Assembly (NCBI GenBank): GCA_037439425.1
Contig: JBBIWA010000054.1
Span: forward strand, 1 to 39,086
Reading direction: 5' to 3'
Length of the DNA stretch: 39,086 nucleotides
DNA from: JBBIWA01 sp037439425
GTDB lineage: Bacteria; Acidobacteriota; Blastocatellia; RBC074
The translations under genes and the position numbers were made by a program. Below the pieces are notes generated by a model, which had not been told where the DNA came from, searched no databases, and saw only the letters and a list, made by a program, of their open reading frames with translations. Of the stretch, positions 15,371 to 24,422 are shown in pieces (the first letter of the stretch is position 1; every line of letters begins with the position of its first letter).

Positions 15371-16468
15371 GTGGTAGGGGAACGCGAAAAATTACGCCAT
15401 TTTGTCAGCACTTTGCCCTTGCTCTCGCCGCAGGAGATTTCTGATCGCGTGGAGGCGCTCGGCTACAAAGGGCAAGACGAACAGCGGCGCGCGATGGCCT
15501 TGATGGCCTATCGCCATATCCGCCGCCTGAAGCGTTATTATGTCGAAGGCGAGAAGCGACGAAATCTCCCACCCAAACAGAACACTCTGCTGGTTGGGCC
15601 GACCGGATGCGGCAAAACCTATCTGGTCGAACTCCTCTTTCAGCACCTGTACGAATTGCCGACGGTCATCATTGACATCACCAGCTTCACCGAGAGCGGC
15701 TACATTGGGGATGATGTGCGAACGATCTTAACGCGGCTCCTTCAGGCGGCCAAGGGCAATCCGCTGCTGGCCGCCTGCGGAGTCGTTTGTCTGGATGAGT
15801 TTGATAAGCTGGCTTCAGCTACTAGCAGCGCGCGTTTTGCTGGTGAAGGAACGACCAAGGATGTCTCTGGTTACGGGGTGCAGCGCGAGTTGCTAGCGAT
15901 GCTGGAAGGTGCGGAGGTGATGGTGCCGATGGATTATGGCTACTCAGAGTTTGGCCGCCGGGTGCAGCTTTCAACACGCGATATTCCCTTTATTGCCTGC
16001 GGTGCGTTTTCCGGTTTGGAAGAAGTGCTCAAACGCAAGCAACCCAGGATAGGTTTTCACCGTAAACAGGAAGCCTTAAGCCAGTCAGGCGCGCTCGTGG
16101 TGGAAGAGATCGAAGCATTTCAGAGGTATGGCTTCTTGCCGGAACTGATGGGCCGCTTTGCGCGCATCATCAGTTTCCCGCCACTGCCGGCCGAGACACT
16201 GCGGCGGATCTTGGCTGAAAACGTCCTGCCTCAATTCGCACGTGAATTCCGGGTCGAAGGCTTGCAATTGAGAGTGACCGAGGCGGCGTTCGATCACATC
16301 ATTGCGCGCAGTCTCAAGCGTGGCACGGGCGCGCGTGGCCTGCACACGGAGCTAGTGCGCGCTGTGGAGCAGGCAGCTTTTGAATACTTTCATCGCGTCT
16401 CGAATGCGGAGGTGGTGGTGGATGTGGTGGGCGGACAGTTGGTCAGTGGGGTGCGCAAAAGAGCATAG
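15371..16468 (+). CDS. ClpX-like AAA+ ATPase lacking the zinc-binding domain
   Basis: A 365-residue cytosolic AAA+ protein of the ClpX group. Walker A is GPTGCGKT (about residue 77), Walker B is VVCLDEFDK (about 138-146), with GYIGDDV and the Arg-containing LMGRFARIISFPPL sensor-2 region intact. The C-terminal lid carries the typical RGTGARGL. There is no N-terminal Cys4 zinc domain, so it is probably not a standard ClpX working with ClpP; HslU-like or specialised unfolding is possible. The GTG at 15371 is chosen for the AGGAG five bases upstream; a longer frame begins inside the repeat and is not plausible. It may form an operon with the cytochrome gene, 370 bases upstream. Confidence 0.8.
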   Translation: MVGEREKLRHFVSTLPLLSPQEISDRVEALGYKGQDEQRRAMALMAYRHIRRLKRYYVEGEKRRNLPPKQNTLLVGPTGCGKTYLVELLFQHLYELPTVIIDITSFTESGYIGDDVRTILTRLLQAAKGNPLLAACGVVCLDEFDKLASATSSARFAGEGTTKDVSGYGVQRELLAMLEGAEVMVPMDYGYSEFGRRVQLSTRDIPFIACGAFSGLEEVLKRKQPRIGFHRKQEALSQSGALVVEEIEAFQRYGFLPELMGRFARIISFPPLPAETLRRILAENVLPQFAREFRVEGLQLRVTEAAFDHIIARSLKRGTGARGLHTELVRAVEQAAFEYFHRVSNAEVVVDVVGGQLVSGVRKRA

Positions 16469-16529
16469 CGCTGATTGGCTTCGCGCTTAGCGCCGTATCG
16501 CCTGCTAGGGGAAATGGGCGCAGGACAGA

Positions 16530-16559
16530 CCCAGGGCACCCTGTAAAAAGTACCCTGGG
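16530..16559. terminator. Candidate bidirectional terminator hairpin
   Basis: CCCAGGGCAC and GTACCCTGGG form a ten-base stem with one mismatch around a ten-base loop in the gap between two convergent genes (stops at 16468 and 16574). The T tract is short, so the terminator role is only likely. Confidence 0.45.
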
Positions 16560-16573
16560 CTTTCAACCAAATC

Positions 16574-18880
16574 TCATCGCAGCTCAGTCTTCTGCAGGAA
16601 GCCTGGCGGGCATTTTTCTCTTCTCTCTCTCTCTCGTCGCCTCAGCTCTTTTTTCGATGGCCACTTGGGCTTGCCAAGCACATCATCTCCGAAGAGTGGA
16701 ACAGTAAAGACCCCTCTGTCAGAGCGTAGTGCTTCCCCTGATTGTGGCTCGACAATGACCCAGTCGAAGTTCACCAGGACCGCATTCATATCTCTGCTGC
16801 CATCGGGCTTTTGCGGATGTCCAATCTTGGTGATGATGAAAGAAGGAAGCTCGGCGGCGGCGGCGGCGGTGATGTCACCCTTCTCGGCTCCCAGCCAGCC
16901 GCTTGGGCCAGCAAATTTATTTTTGTTGGGGTTTGAAGGGAAGAGGCGACTGAAGAAGCCCAGGAATCCAAGATGGCGCTGGATCCAGCTGTCTTTGAAG
17001 ACATGGTTATGAAACAGCGCCAATGAAGCCGCCGCGCGGTCGAGGTTTACCGGCCGATAGGCCCGGTTGTCTCCAGGCTGCCCGCTCACCATGACGACCA
17101 TGGCCATATCCTTATCGTAGTCCAGATAGCCGCCGCCTTCACTGCGATCATTTTGCAAGTCGAGGGAGACGTTCCAGCCCACCGTATCGAGAAAGCCTGG
17201 CATATCGAGGGAGCGATGGAAGATCAGCAGGCGGCTGAGCTGGATGTTGGATAGCTTACTCGGATCCACGCGCTCGGTGTAGGCCCGCTTCTCCTCTTTG
17301 ATCAGATTCATCAACCGCCTCACGGTGCGATAGAGACCGCTCCGGTTGGCGATATCAATCTCGCGCTCCAATTCTTTGACGAGGTCGTTATGGCTGCGCT
17401 CGACAATGCGATCAATCGGGATATCTTTAACGCCAGCAATCAGCGCCTGGCGGTCGAGCAGCAGCTTACACTCTTCTTCGTTATCGGCGATTGCCGCGAG
17501 AAACATGATATCGGCCACCGTTAACTCGGTGGCGAGCTCGCGGGCCAGTTGCGTGATCTTGGCTCGTTTTTCCGGCGTGAGCTTCTGCGCAAGGATCGCG
17601 ATGCGCTGCATATTCCAGACGCTGGGTGAGACCGTTCCGATGGAGTTCAGGAAGGCTTTGGTCTCGCTGTACTGAGGGGAGAGGAAGGTCTGGAGCGCCT
17701 CGGCGTTATCCTTGAATTCCCGGAATGAGTGGACGAACGAGCGGGCAGATTCTTGATTGATCTCGGGACCGAACTCATCCAGTATGCGGCGGAGAAACTG
17801 AGCAAAGGTCGGGCACTTGATCTCGTCGGCAAGCCGATAGGCCCCGAGATTATAGACGATAGCGCTAAAAGGGCCAAAATCCTTCGGCTGCAGTTGGAGC
17901 TGCTGGACAAAAGCGTCGAGGACTTTGAAGGGAAGCTTGTTCTCCTCAGCGATCACTAAAAGTTGCAGTGCTGGAGCAAAAGCATTGCCCGAGTCTTCGC
18001 TTGAGGGAGCGATTTTATTGAGCAGTTGATGAAATTCTTGCGGCGCTGAACGGCGGTAGAGCACCTTGCGGAGCCAGAAAGAGTCGCCCACACTGGCCAG
18101 CATCGGGCCAATCACGTGATTGGGGACCTGGAAGCGGGTGTTCAATTGATAGGCTGCCTTCTTAAATTCTGGAGGCCCGAAAGGACCAAACCACATGGAA
18201 TTGCTGATTCTGATCAGCGACTGAGTGCTGATCCGTCCGTCGCGAAAGACTCCAGCGAAGTAGCGCTTAATGAGTTCCCGGTTCTCCATCAGAATGGGAT
18301 ATTTCGCAATCAGCTCTGGCCCATACTCACTGAGGGTCTCAAACGAGTCATCTACAATTTTGCCGGCCCTGGTCTCGAACCCGCAGCCGAATTCCTTCAC
18401 CAGCCTGTGGTACTGGCGCGCATTGGTGCCGTCGAGGAAGAAGCGCCGCATCTCTTCTTCATCCTCCGCAAGTAGCAACTCTATGTGGCGCGGCCGCACT
18501 TCAGAAAATTTCCATTTTTCGGTCAAGGCTTTTTCGATCCGGGTGCGCAGTGGCGGGAGTTTGAAGAGCCGCTCCCAGAACGAGCGGCGCTCCACTTGGC
18601 TGGTCTGCTGCGGCTCAGCCTCGCTTGAATCCCTTTTTGGCGTGGCCTGAGGCTCCTGAGCAGCAGGCGCCTGTGGCTGAGAAGGATTCTCCCGCTTTCT
18701 GTCTATTGGCTCACCCTGAAATCTTTCGATGGCGGCTGCCTCGGTCCGGGAGATTTCAATGAGTGCTCCTTCTGATAGTTTAAGGCGAGAGTTTCCGAAG
18801 GAGACTATCTTCGAGCTTGCCATCTCAGGAGCCTGTTCAATCACGGGTGGAATCGGCAAAGATACAGGATTGACAATCAC
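16574..18880 (-). CDS. Large protein of unknown function with a possible JAMM-like C-terminal region
   Basis: I do not recognise this 768-residue protein. The N-terminus has a Pro/Gln-rich linker (about 65-95), followed by about 450 helical residues without clear repeats. The C-terminal third contains EGGGYLDYDKDMAMVVM, LFHNHVF (about residue 623), AGPSGWLGAEKGD (about 655) and a following strand with FIITK and LVNFDWVIVEP. The order Glu, HxH and Ser...Asp recalls the JAMM metalloprotease fold, and I recall Acidobacteria proteins with a similar HxH and AGPS...D pattern, but the spacing is unusual and zinc binding is unproved. There are no membrane segments or signal peptide. GTG at 18880 has GGAGG five bases upstream. 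It is convergent with the AAA+ gene. Confidence 0.5.
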   Translation of the reverse strand: MIVNPVSLPIPPVIEQAPEMASSKIVSFGNSRLKLSEGALIEISRTEAAAIERFQGEPIDRKRENPSQPQAPAAQEPQATPKRDSSEAEPQQTSQVERRSFWERLFKLPPLRTRIEKALTEKWKFSEVRPRHIELLLAEDEEEMRRFFLDGTNARQYHRLVKEFGCGFETRAGKIVDDSFETLSEYGPELIAKYPILMENRELIKRYFAGVFRDGRISTQSLIRISNSMWFGPFGPPEFKKAAYQLNTRFQVPNHVIGPMLASVGDSFWLRKVLYRRSAPQEFHQLLNKIAPSSEDSGNAFAPALQLLVIAEENKLPFKVLDAFVQQLQLQPKDFGPFSAIVYNLGAYRLADEIKCPTFAQFLRRILDEFGPEINQESARSFVHSFREFKDNAEALQTFLSPQYSETKAFLNSIGTVSPSVWNMQRIAILAQKLTPEKRAKITQLARELATELTVADIMFLAAIADNEEECKLLLDRQALIAGVKDIPIDRIVERSHNDLVKELEREIDIANRSGLYRTVRRLMNLIKEEKRAYTERVDPSKLSNIQLSRLLIFHRSLDMPGFLDTVGWNVSLDLQNDRSEGGGYLDYDKDMAMVVMVSGQPGDNRAYRPVNLDRAAASLALFHNHVFKDSWIQRHLGFLGFFSRLFPSNPNKNKFAGPSGWLGAEKGDITAAAAAELPSFIITKIGHPQKPDGSRDMNAVLVNFDWVIVEPQSGEALRSDRGVFTVPLFGDDVLGKPKWPSKKELRRRERERREKCPPGFLQKTELR

Positions 18881-19051
18881 GATGCCCTCCTACAATTCGA
18901 AGAATACAACCCGACCCCTCCTGCCTCTTCGGACGAGGATTTCGGGAACGAAGTGCTTGGTTGAAAATGGGGCGGGTGAAGAGGTCTCTTCACCTGAAGT
19001 AATAGTTGCAACAAAAATGGGCTCGTTAAGCCAGACAGCCCAACTAACCTT

Positions 19052-19076
19052 TTCGTGCTTTTCTAGCTAGCACGAA
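19052..19076. promoter_or_regulatory. 8-base inverted repeat in the 18881-19484 gap
   Basis: TTCGTGCT and AGCACGAA are separated by nine bases. The site lies about 170 bases upstream of the 768-residue gene on the minus strand and about 410 upstream of the plus-strand gene at 19485. It is the only structured element I see in this roughly 600-base space, and no gene is apparent in the rest. Confidence 0.25.
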
Positions 19077-19484
19077 TCGCTTGAGCCGACATCGTCCTCT
19101 CTTTGGCAAATGTCTAGATACGCGTGCAGCTTGCGTGCTCCTCTCCAGGTGGCCGCCTTACTGCCTGAAGCCCAGCTTGAAGGCGTGCGTAACCGATTAT
19201 TCACCTTGCGGCTGTTGGTAACCAGCTATCCGAAGACGGAACACCGCCGCAGTATACGACTCAGCTGGCCATAGATGCAATGATTTGAGTGCCAGCCCGA
19301 TCAATTGGGATAGAAGGGAAGGGCTCTCAACGCAGGAAGAGCTTGACCGTCTCGCTGGAAAGAAGCTCAAGCTCTGGCCTGTGCCCCCAAACTAGCAGTA
19401 AACTACGGTTGTTTATCCTGCGCCGCGTGTGCTGAGAGAGAGTTAAACTTTGCGGTCAATTCAATGCAAGTAAGGAGAAGAACT

Positions 19485-19979
19485 ATGTGCAAGAAGCGAA
19501 GCAGCTCGGTTCTGTTGCTGCTGGTTTGGCTGGCCAGCTTCGGCCTTGTGGCTGCTCAGCAGCCTCGCAGATCAGGCTCAGGCAACCCATCCGAGGCCGC
19601 CAGTGTGGATGCTGCAGCCATTCGGCAAACGGCGCTTGATTACATCGAAGGCTGGTACGAAGGCAATGCTGAACGGATGGAGCGAGCCCTGCATCCGGAA
19701 CTGGCCAAAAGAATCGTGCGCACGGATCCAAAGTCAGGTCGCAGCCGGCTCGATCAGATGAGCGCTTTGAGTCTGGTGCAAGCAACGCGCGCACGCGCCA
19801 GCCAAGCCACACCCAAAGAGCAGCAGCAGAAAGAGGTGACAATTCTGGACCTGTTCGAGAATGCAGCGAGCGTCAAAATCCTGGCCAATGATTGGATTGA
19901 TTATCTGCATCTGGCCCGCTTCAATGGGCGCTGGGTGATTATCAATGTCCTCTGGGAATTGAAGCCAGAAAAGAAGTGA
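19485..19979 (+). CDS. Secreted NTF2-like (putative lumazine-binding type) protein
   Basis: A 164-residue exported protein. Residues 1-24 form a signal peptide (CKKRSSSVLLLLVWLASF, then cleavage near VAAQ). The rest carries the NTF2/SnoaL-like fold signature: AIRQTALDYIEGWYEGNAER, then LHPELAKRIV, and at the end DYLHLARFNGRWVIINVLWE. Members of this family act in the periplasm or cytosol as small binding or catalytic domains, and this one has no identified ligand. AAGGAG stands seven bases before the ATG at 19485; a longer start at 19464 is weaker. It points toward the end of the minus-strand signalling operon (convergent). Confidence 0.75.
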   Translation: MCKKRSSSVLLLLVWLASFGLVAAQQPRRSGSGNPSEAASVDAAAIRQTALDYIEGWYEGNAERMERALHPELAKRIVRTDPKSGRSRLDQMSALSLVQATRARASQATPKEQQQKEVTILDLFENAASVKILANDWIDYLHLARFNGRWVIINVLWELKPEKK

Positions 19980-20005
19980 ACCGCTTACGGCGTCACCAGC
20001 CTGGC

Positions 20006-21544
20006 TCAGTAGAGTGAGGAGAGTCGCTGAGTGCTGAGTCCGAACGCTTGCGGGTTTTCACCAACGACACCAGCAGCAAAGAAACGGATCACCCGGTCGG
20101 CAGCTTCGCGGGGCACCACGCCTGATTCCACCATCCGCCAAAAATTGCTGCGCGCTCCTGGATCAGGGGTCACACTTTCAAGGCGCGTGCGGAGCTGACC
20201 GGCCTGGCTGAGCGGATAGCCGTAACAGGCAATGGCATACATGAAATCATCCATCCCGAAGACATTCACCAGAGCTTTCAAGTAAGCCGCTGCAATCTCG
20301 GCCGAACGCTTCGGCTCCTGCAAGGCAGATTCTGATTCATTCGGTGTCAGATACAGCCGCGCAATCTCGGGCGGCAACCGCCACAGCCCGATCCCTGGCT
20401 CAGCGCTGCTAGAGCCCACATCAGCCTCTCTGAATCCGCTCCGGCTCATGGCCAGGACCAAGCCTAGCAGCGGATGCAATCCTTGATCGCGAAAGGCTCT
20501 GATAATCTCGCGGCGCGAGCGGCTGGCCTCAGGGATCACGTCGAGGCGATATTCACTGGTGCGCAGCCAGATCTGTTCGGCGAACTGGCGATCAAAGAAG
20601 TAGCCGCTTTTTCCCGTGATCTGAGCCGCCAGGCTCTGGGCCAGCAGCGGAATATCGACTGTGGCTGGCGTCGTGGTTGGGGAAGTGGTTCGGCTCTCTG
20701 CCCCACCGACCGTGGCGGTCTCAGAGCCAAGGTCGAAGGCCAGCAGAATTGTGTCAGCTTGAGCTTGCTGATTACCGTCTTTGTCTTCGACGGTGATCGA
20801 AAGAATGTGATTGCCCTCGGTCAGGTTAGGGAAGCGGGCAGCGAGCTGCTGCGGATCCAGCGTCACCTGATAGGGTGGCGCTTCAACCGCCGCGAACTCT
20901 CTGCCGTCAAGTTGAAAGATGATCCGCCCCAGGCCACCATCTTTGCCCGTCTCCAGTTGGACTATGGTCGGCTCGCGGATGGTGGCGCCAGAGGGGGGGC
21001 TGGCAATGCGCACCAGTTTCTGACCGGGTCTATTTCCCAGAAGACCGCTCAGCAGCAACGCACCGGCTATCGTCACTGCCAACCCTACGGCTACAGCAAC
21101 TACCATCAGCCTGGGAGATGGTTTTGCAACCGAGGCCGACTGTGGAGGAGCGGCTGCGCTATCCGTTGCGGTCTCTAACCGGTCGCTACTGCTCCCGATA
21201 CTGTAATCGGTTGCTACCGCTTCCGGCCCTGTAGGTGAGGCGTGCGCCTCTGCGCAGCGAAATTCGAGCCTGCTTCTACCGCCGAGCAGGATCTGGTCGC
21301 CGTGGTGGAGTTGGCGCTCTGAGGTGACCGGCTCATTATTAACGGTCGTGCCATTGCTGCTGCCCAGATCGCTCAGCCAGAAACCATCAGGGCGCTCTTC
21401 GATAATGGCATGGTAGCGCGAGACATTGGAGTCTTCGAGCTGGATAACGTTATCAAACGCGCGCCCGAGAGAGGTGACCCCGGAGAGAGCTCTCTCCTCT
21501 TTGGTCTGGTCAGATGTATAGATGATGAGCTTGGCATTGGGCAT
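20006..21544 (-). CDS. FHA-domain membrane protein with Ig-like and degenerate lytic-transglycosylase-like domains
   Basis: A 512-residue protein at the end of the operon. Residues about 1-85 form an FHA domain (LGRAFDNVIQLEDSNVSRYH, then LGSSNGTTVNNE) with Arg, Ser and Asn for phosphothreonine intact. A transmembrane helix is at about 145-168 (LMVVAVAVGLAVTIAGALLL), followed by a bacterial Ig-like region (about 172-270) and a C-terminal region that resembles a lytic transglycosylase (GLVLAMSRSGF, GLWRLPPEIARLYL). The position of the catalytic Glu is occupied by Arg-Ser, so activity is doubtful. The topology places FHA inside and the other domains outside. The ATG at 21544 lacks a good ribosome-binding site; a GTG at 21574, seven bases after the preceding gene's stop, is possible. 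Translational coupling to the protease gene is likely. Confidence 0.72.
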   Translation of the reverse strand: MPNAKLIIYTSDQTKEERALSGVTSLGRAFDNVIQLEDSNVSRYHAIIEERPDGFWLSDLGSSNGTTVNNEPVTSERQLHHGDQILLGGRSRLEFRCAEAHASPTGPEAVATDYSIGSSSDRLETATDSAAAPPQSASVAKPSPRLMVVAVAVGLAVTIAGALLLSGLLGNRPGQKLVRIASPPSGATIREPTIVQLETGKDGGLGRIIFQLDGREFAAVEAPPYQVTLDPQQLAARFPNLTEGNHILSITVEDKDGNQQAQADTILLAFDLGSETATVGGAESRTTSPTTTPATVDIPLLAQSLAAQITGKSGYFFDRQFAEQIWLRTSEYRLDVIPEASRSRREIIRAFRDQGLHPLLGLVLAMSRSGFREADVGSSSAEPGIGLWRLPPEIARLYLTPNESESALQEPKRSAEIAAAYLKALVNVFGMDDFMYAIACYGYPLSQAGQLRTRLESVTPDPGARSNFWRMVESGVVPREAADRVIRFFAAGVVGENPQAFGLSTQRLSSLY

Positions 21545-21580
21545 CGGTTCGCACAGGTGGGGCAACCCACACAAGCTGGG

Positions 21581-22756
21581 TTAATCAGGAGAACGGATCA
21601 GCTCAATGATAATCGGCTCTGCCTTCGGGCTGATCTCGACCTCTCGCGTGACTGCGTCGTAGCCCAGAGCTTTCGCTTTCAAGGTGTAGCGGCCAGGTGG
21701 CACCGGTTTATTCAATTCAAACTGCCCTTCGGCATTGGTGCCAGCCCAGGTCAGAATGTTTTCCGCCGTCACCTCCTGGCTGCCCAGGGGCAGCAGCCCG
21801 ACGCTGGCTCCGGCAATCGGTCTCCCATCAGTTGCTGATTTGATGATGCCGCGCACGAGCACGGTTACTGCTGGCGCGATGACTTGCGGCGCCGCCTGAT
21901 CCGATGAAGTCTTCACTCTTTCCGCCTGAAATTGATCGAGCATGGCCTTCACCAGATGAGCGGGCCGAAGAAAGCCGACCGCCCCATAACGGCGCTCTGT
22001 GTCGGGGATGCCGTCTCCATCGGTATCAATCCCCCGGCTGTCAACAATGATTTTGGTGGGAATGCCGATCAGTCTCCCCTCGCTATCGACTGCAGCACCG
22101 CCGCTATTGCCGTGAATGAGCCGGGCATCGGTCTTGATCCAATTTTCCAGCACGTCTTTGCCTTCAATCACGCCCGAATTGACTGTGACACTGGTGCCGC
22201 CTTTTTCAGGAAAGCCGATGATAATCAAATCGTCGAGCAACCGAGCGGTCTTTGAATCTCCCAGCTCGATGGTCGGGAAGGAGAAAGAGGCTGGAAGCGG
22301 CTGCCCCTGCTCATCGGAGACGACGCGCAGCAAGGCCAGATCATACTGCTTGTTAACGAGCACCGTCTTGAGCCGGTAACGTCGCGCTGTCGGTGAAGAC
22401 TCCATCCCATCGGCTGAAAGACGGAGAAAGATCTCATCGTACAAGCGCCCGGTCTGGTCCTGAGCGATGACGTGATGGTTGGTCACCACCAAACCATCCT
22501 GCTGCACCACGACGGCTGACCCTCTGGGCCTGGGAGCCTGCCCTGTGGGGTCACCTGCATTGCGCACCAGGATGAGTCCAACTGCGGCAATCAGCTGGCG
22601 CACCCGATCCCGTGCTTCAGGCGACAGGGTTGAGCCCCTAGCCTGGGATGATGATGGAAACTGCGCAGCAGCACTCCCCACCTGGGTGAAAGCAAGAAAC
22701 AGAGCTACTGAGAGAGCAAGGCTGCTCCTTGCTGTCAGCCTGGCTTTATTCAGCAT
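21581..22756 (-). CDS. Exported trypsin-like serine protease with carboxypeptidase-regulatory-like domain
   Basis: A 391-residue exported protease. The N-terminus (ARSSLALSVALFLAFTQV) is a signal peptide. The S1 triad is visible: His (VVTNHHVIAQ, about residue 95), Asp (YDLALLRV) and Ser218 (HGNSGGAAVD). Between the catalytic Ser and the end of the fold lies a GIDTDGDGIPDT loop that looks like a calcium-binding DxDxDG motif. The last 90 residues form a carboxypeptidase-regulatory-like beta sandwich (VRGIIKSATDGRPIAGASVG, then PPGRYTLKAKALGYDAVTRE), often used in adhesion or protein contacts. AGGAGG precedes the ATG at 22756. It sits in the middle of the six-gene minus-strand operon. Confidence 0.85.
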   Translation of the reverse strand: MLNKARLTARSSLALSVALFLAFTQVGSAAAQFPSSSQARGSTLSPEARDRVRQLIAAVGLILVRNAGDPTGQAPRPRGSAVVVQQDGLVVTNHHVIAQDQTGRLYDEIFLRLSADGMESSPTARRYRLKTVLVNKQYDLALLRVVSDEQGQPLPASFSFPTIELGDSKTARLLDDLIIIGFPEKGGTSVTVNSGVIEGKDVLENWIKTDARLIHGNSGGAAVDSEGRLIGIPTKIIVDSRGIDTDGDGIPDTERRYGAVGFLRPAHLVKAMLDQFQAERVKTSSDQAAPQVIAPAVTVLVRGIIKSATDGRPIAGASVGLLPLGSQEVTAENILTWAGTNAEGQFELNKPVPPGRYTLKAKALGYDAVTREVEISPKAEPIIIELIRSPD

Positions 22757-22855
22757 GGCCCCTCCTGATCAAGAGACTGTGCCGGGGCAAAGCCACTAAC
22801 ACTGATGGCTCAAGTTATCATAGCTTGAGCCATCAACCTCAAGTAAGACTGGAGA

Positions 22856-23587
22856 TCAAATATGGCGGAGCCGGATCTCGAAGACGGCGACTTCACCGGG
22901 TTTGAGACGTCCTTCCTTTCCTTTCTGGTCAGGGATGGCGACGACTGAGCCCTCTTGATCTTTGTCCTTGCCTGGTGCCAGGATGATCCCACGGGTGCGC
23001 ACCTTATCGGGGCCGCTTTGTGGCAGGACAATCGCCACATTCTCCGTGACGATTCCCCCCCTCTTGGGCGCTGGAGTGTTGGACGACAATTCAGCTGCCG
23101 CGCTTGAAGCTGACGCGCCGAGCTCTCCCTCCAGGTTCTTGACCGCGTCTTCCAGGTATTTGATCGCCGTGCGCGACATAATTACCTGGAGAATCTCAGT
23201 CCCCTTCTCGGCGTCGAACTCAAATGAAGTGGATGGCAGATTGTAGCGTTGCCGAGCTTTGATGATGTGGCTGTCGGCGAGCTTGGCGCTGGGGAAGAGG
23301 AGGCGCTTTCTCCCGTTCGGCATCACATTGACGATATAGACGTAGCCATCAAAGTTGCTCTCGAACGAGACGCGGATCCGGTCGCCCTGCTTGAAATCGC
23401 GCGACGGATCAACCGGAACGAACGTGCCACCCTGTTCCATCAGGATCAGGATGCGCATCCCATCAGATTTGCCGCTGGTAAACAGCCCGCGCGTGCGCAT
23501 CTCCTGGTCTTGTTGCGCCCCAGCTAAGGTCGCTAGCGCGCCAACAGTTAGCAGTAAAGTAATTGACCTCCGAACTAATCTTTTCAT
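22856..23587 (-). CDS. Exported DUF4384-family protein (paralogue 1)
   Basis: A 243-residue exported protein. Residues 1-24 are a signal peptide (MKRLVRRSITLLLTVGALA). The next 120 residues form a DUF4384-like domain: DFKQGDRIRVSFESNFDGYV, then IVNVMPNGRKRLLFPS, close to the second copy in the next gene. A Ser/Ala/Lys-rich stretch follows, and a C-terminal region ends in GEVAVFEIRLRH. The upstream sequence duplicates a GAGGTAGTATGA segment, giving two tandem start options (23599 and 23587); the second is chosen because a signal peptide then begins with MKRL. DUF4384 has no known activity; it often neighbours kinases and caspases. Confidence 0.72.
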   Translation of the reverse strand: MKRLVRRSITLLLTVGALATLAGAQQDQEMRTRGLFTSGKSDGMRILILMEQGGTFVPVDPSRDFKQGDRIRVSFESNFDGYVYIVNVMPNGRKRLLFPSAKLADSHIIKARQRYNLPSTSFEFDAEKGTEILQVIMSRTAIKYLEDAVKNLEGELGASASSAAAELSSNTPAPKRGGIVTENVAIVLPQSGPDKVRTRGIILAPGKDKDQEGSVVAIPDQKGKEGRLKPGEVAVFEIRLRHI

Positions 23588-23617
23588 ACTACCTCTCATA
23601 CTACCTCGTTCGTTTCA

Positions 23618-24382
23618 TCATGCTCCATGAGTGAGCACGATCGTATCAATCAGCTCCTCATTGTCTTTAGGATTGGTATTAGTAATCCAGATCGCGTAAC
23701 CACCAGCGCCGCCGCCCTGCTGTGGGCTAAGGTTAGGCCGGCTCGTGCGTTTGATAGACATCTGATCTGAAGTGGCCTTCAATTCTTCGATGACTTTCAA
23801 ACTGACCCGGCCGCCAGCCTCGGTCACTTCGTTGGGCAAGCTGGTAATCAAATCGCGGCTGAAGATCACCGTAAAGATTTCACGTCCAGCAGGTGGAGTC
23901 ATCCTCCACCAGCAATCACGTGTATCAGCGAAATCTCTGGTCGGACAGTAGGCCGGAACGATGAACTCTTCATTCTTCCTGACGAAGTTCTGCCCGTGAT
24001 TGATGCGGGAGTCAGGAAAGATGATCGTGCCGTCCTCACCTTCGCTGTGGTGAATGATGTAGAGATAACCATCCTGATTGGTCTTGAAGGCCATCCGCAC
24101 ACGGTCGCCCGTGTGGAAGGGGGCGTAAGGATTGGCTTCTACCTGCGAGCCATCCTCGAGTCGCTTGAGCACTCTTAACTGAAGCGTCAGCAATGGAACC
24201 TTCTCAACCTTTTTCGATGGACGCGGAGCGCGCGGCTTGCGGTTCGGCTTCTCCTTGCGCGTAACCCGCTCGGGCTTGTCCCAGACCAGAGTGGATTGGC
24301 CTTCTGTGGTAAGAGGAAGAACCGTTAGCCATCCGCCAATAACCATGGCGATGAGCCAGAGAGTGAATGGTCGAATGCGCAT
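23618..24382 (-). CDS. Exported DUF4384-family protein (paralogue 2)
   Basis: A 254-residue exported protein. The signal/anchor segment MRIRPFTLWLIAMVIGGW is followed by a Lys/Pro-rich linker and a DUF4384-like domain (about 75-180: HTGDRVRMAFKTNQDGYLYI, then IHHSEGEDGTIIFP). It is the paralogue of the protein encoded just downstream, with a different C-terminal half ending in DTIVLTHGA. The two Cys (CPTRDFADTRDC) may form a disulfide. GGGGGATAAAG precedes the ATG at 24382; an upstream in-frame start is less likely. It lies 40 bases after the kinase gene in the operon. Confidence 0.72.
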   Translation of the reverse strand: MRIRPFTLWLIAMVIGGWLTVLPLTTEGQSTLVWDKPERVTRKEKPNRKPRAPRPSKKVEKVPLLTLQLRVLKRLEDGSQVEANPYAPFHTGDRVRMAFKTNQDGYLYIIHHSEGEDGTIIFPDSRINHGQNFVRKNEEFIVPAYCPTRDFADTRDCWWRMTPPAGREIFTVIFSRDLITSLPNEVTEAGGRVSLKVIEELKATSDQMSIKRTSRPNLSPQQGGGAGGYAIWITNTNPKDNEELIDTIVLTHGA

Positions 24383-24422
24383 CTTTATCCCCCATCTGGT
24401 TGCGGCAGCAGCCACCGCGTTG

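Noticed and set aside
18881..19484. A 114-codon plus-strand frame overlapping the 5' part of the 768-residue gene
   Set aside because: It is antisense to a better supported gene and shows no motif.
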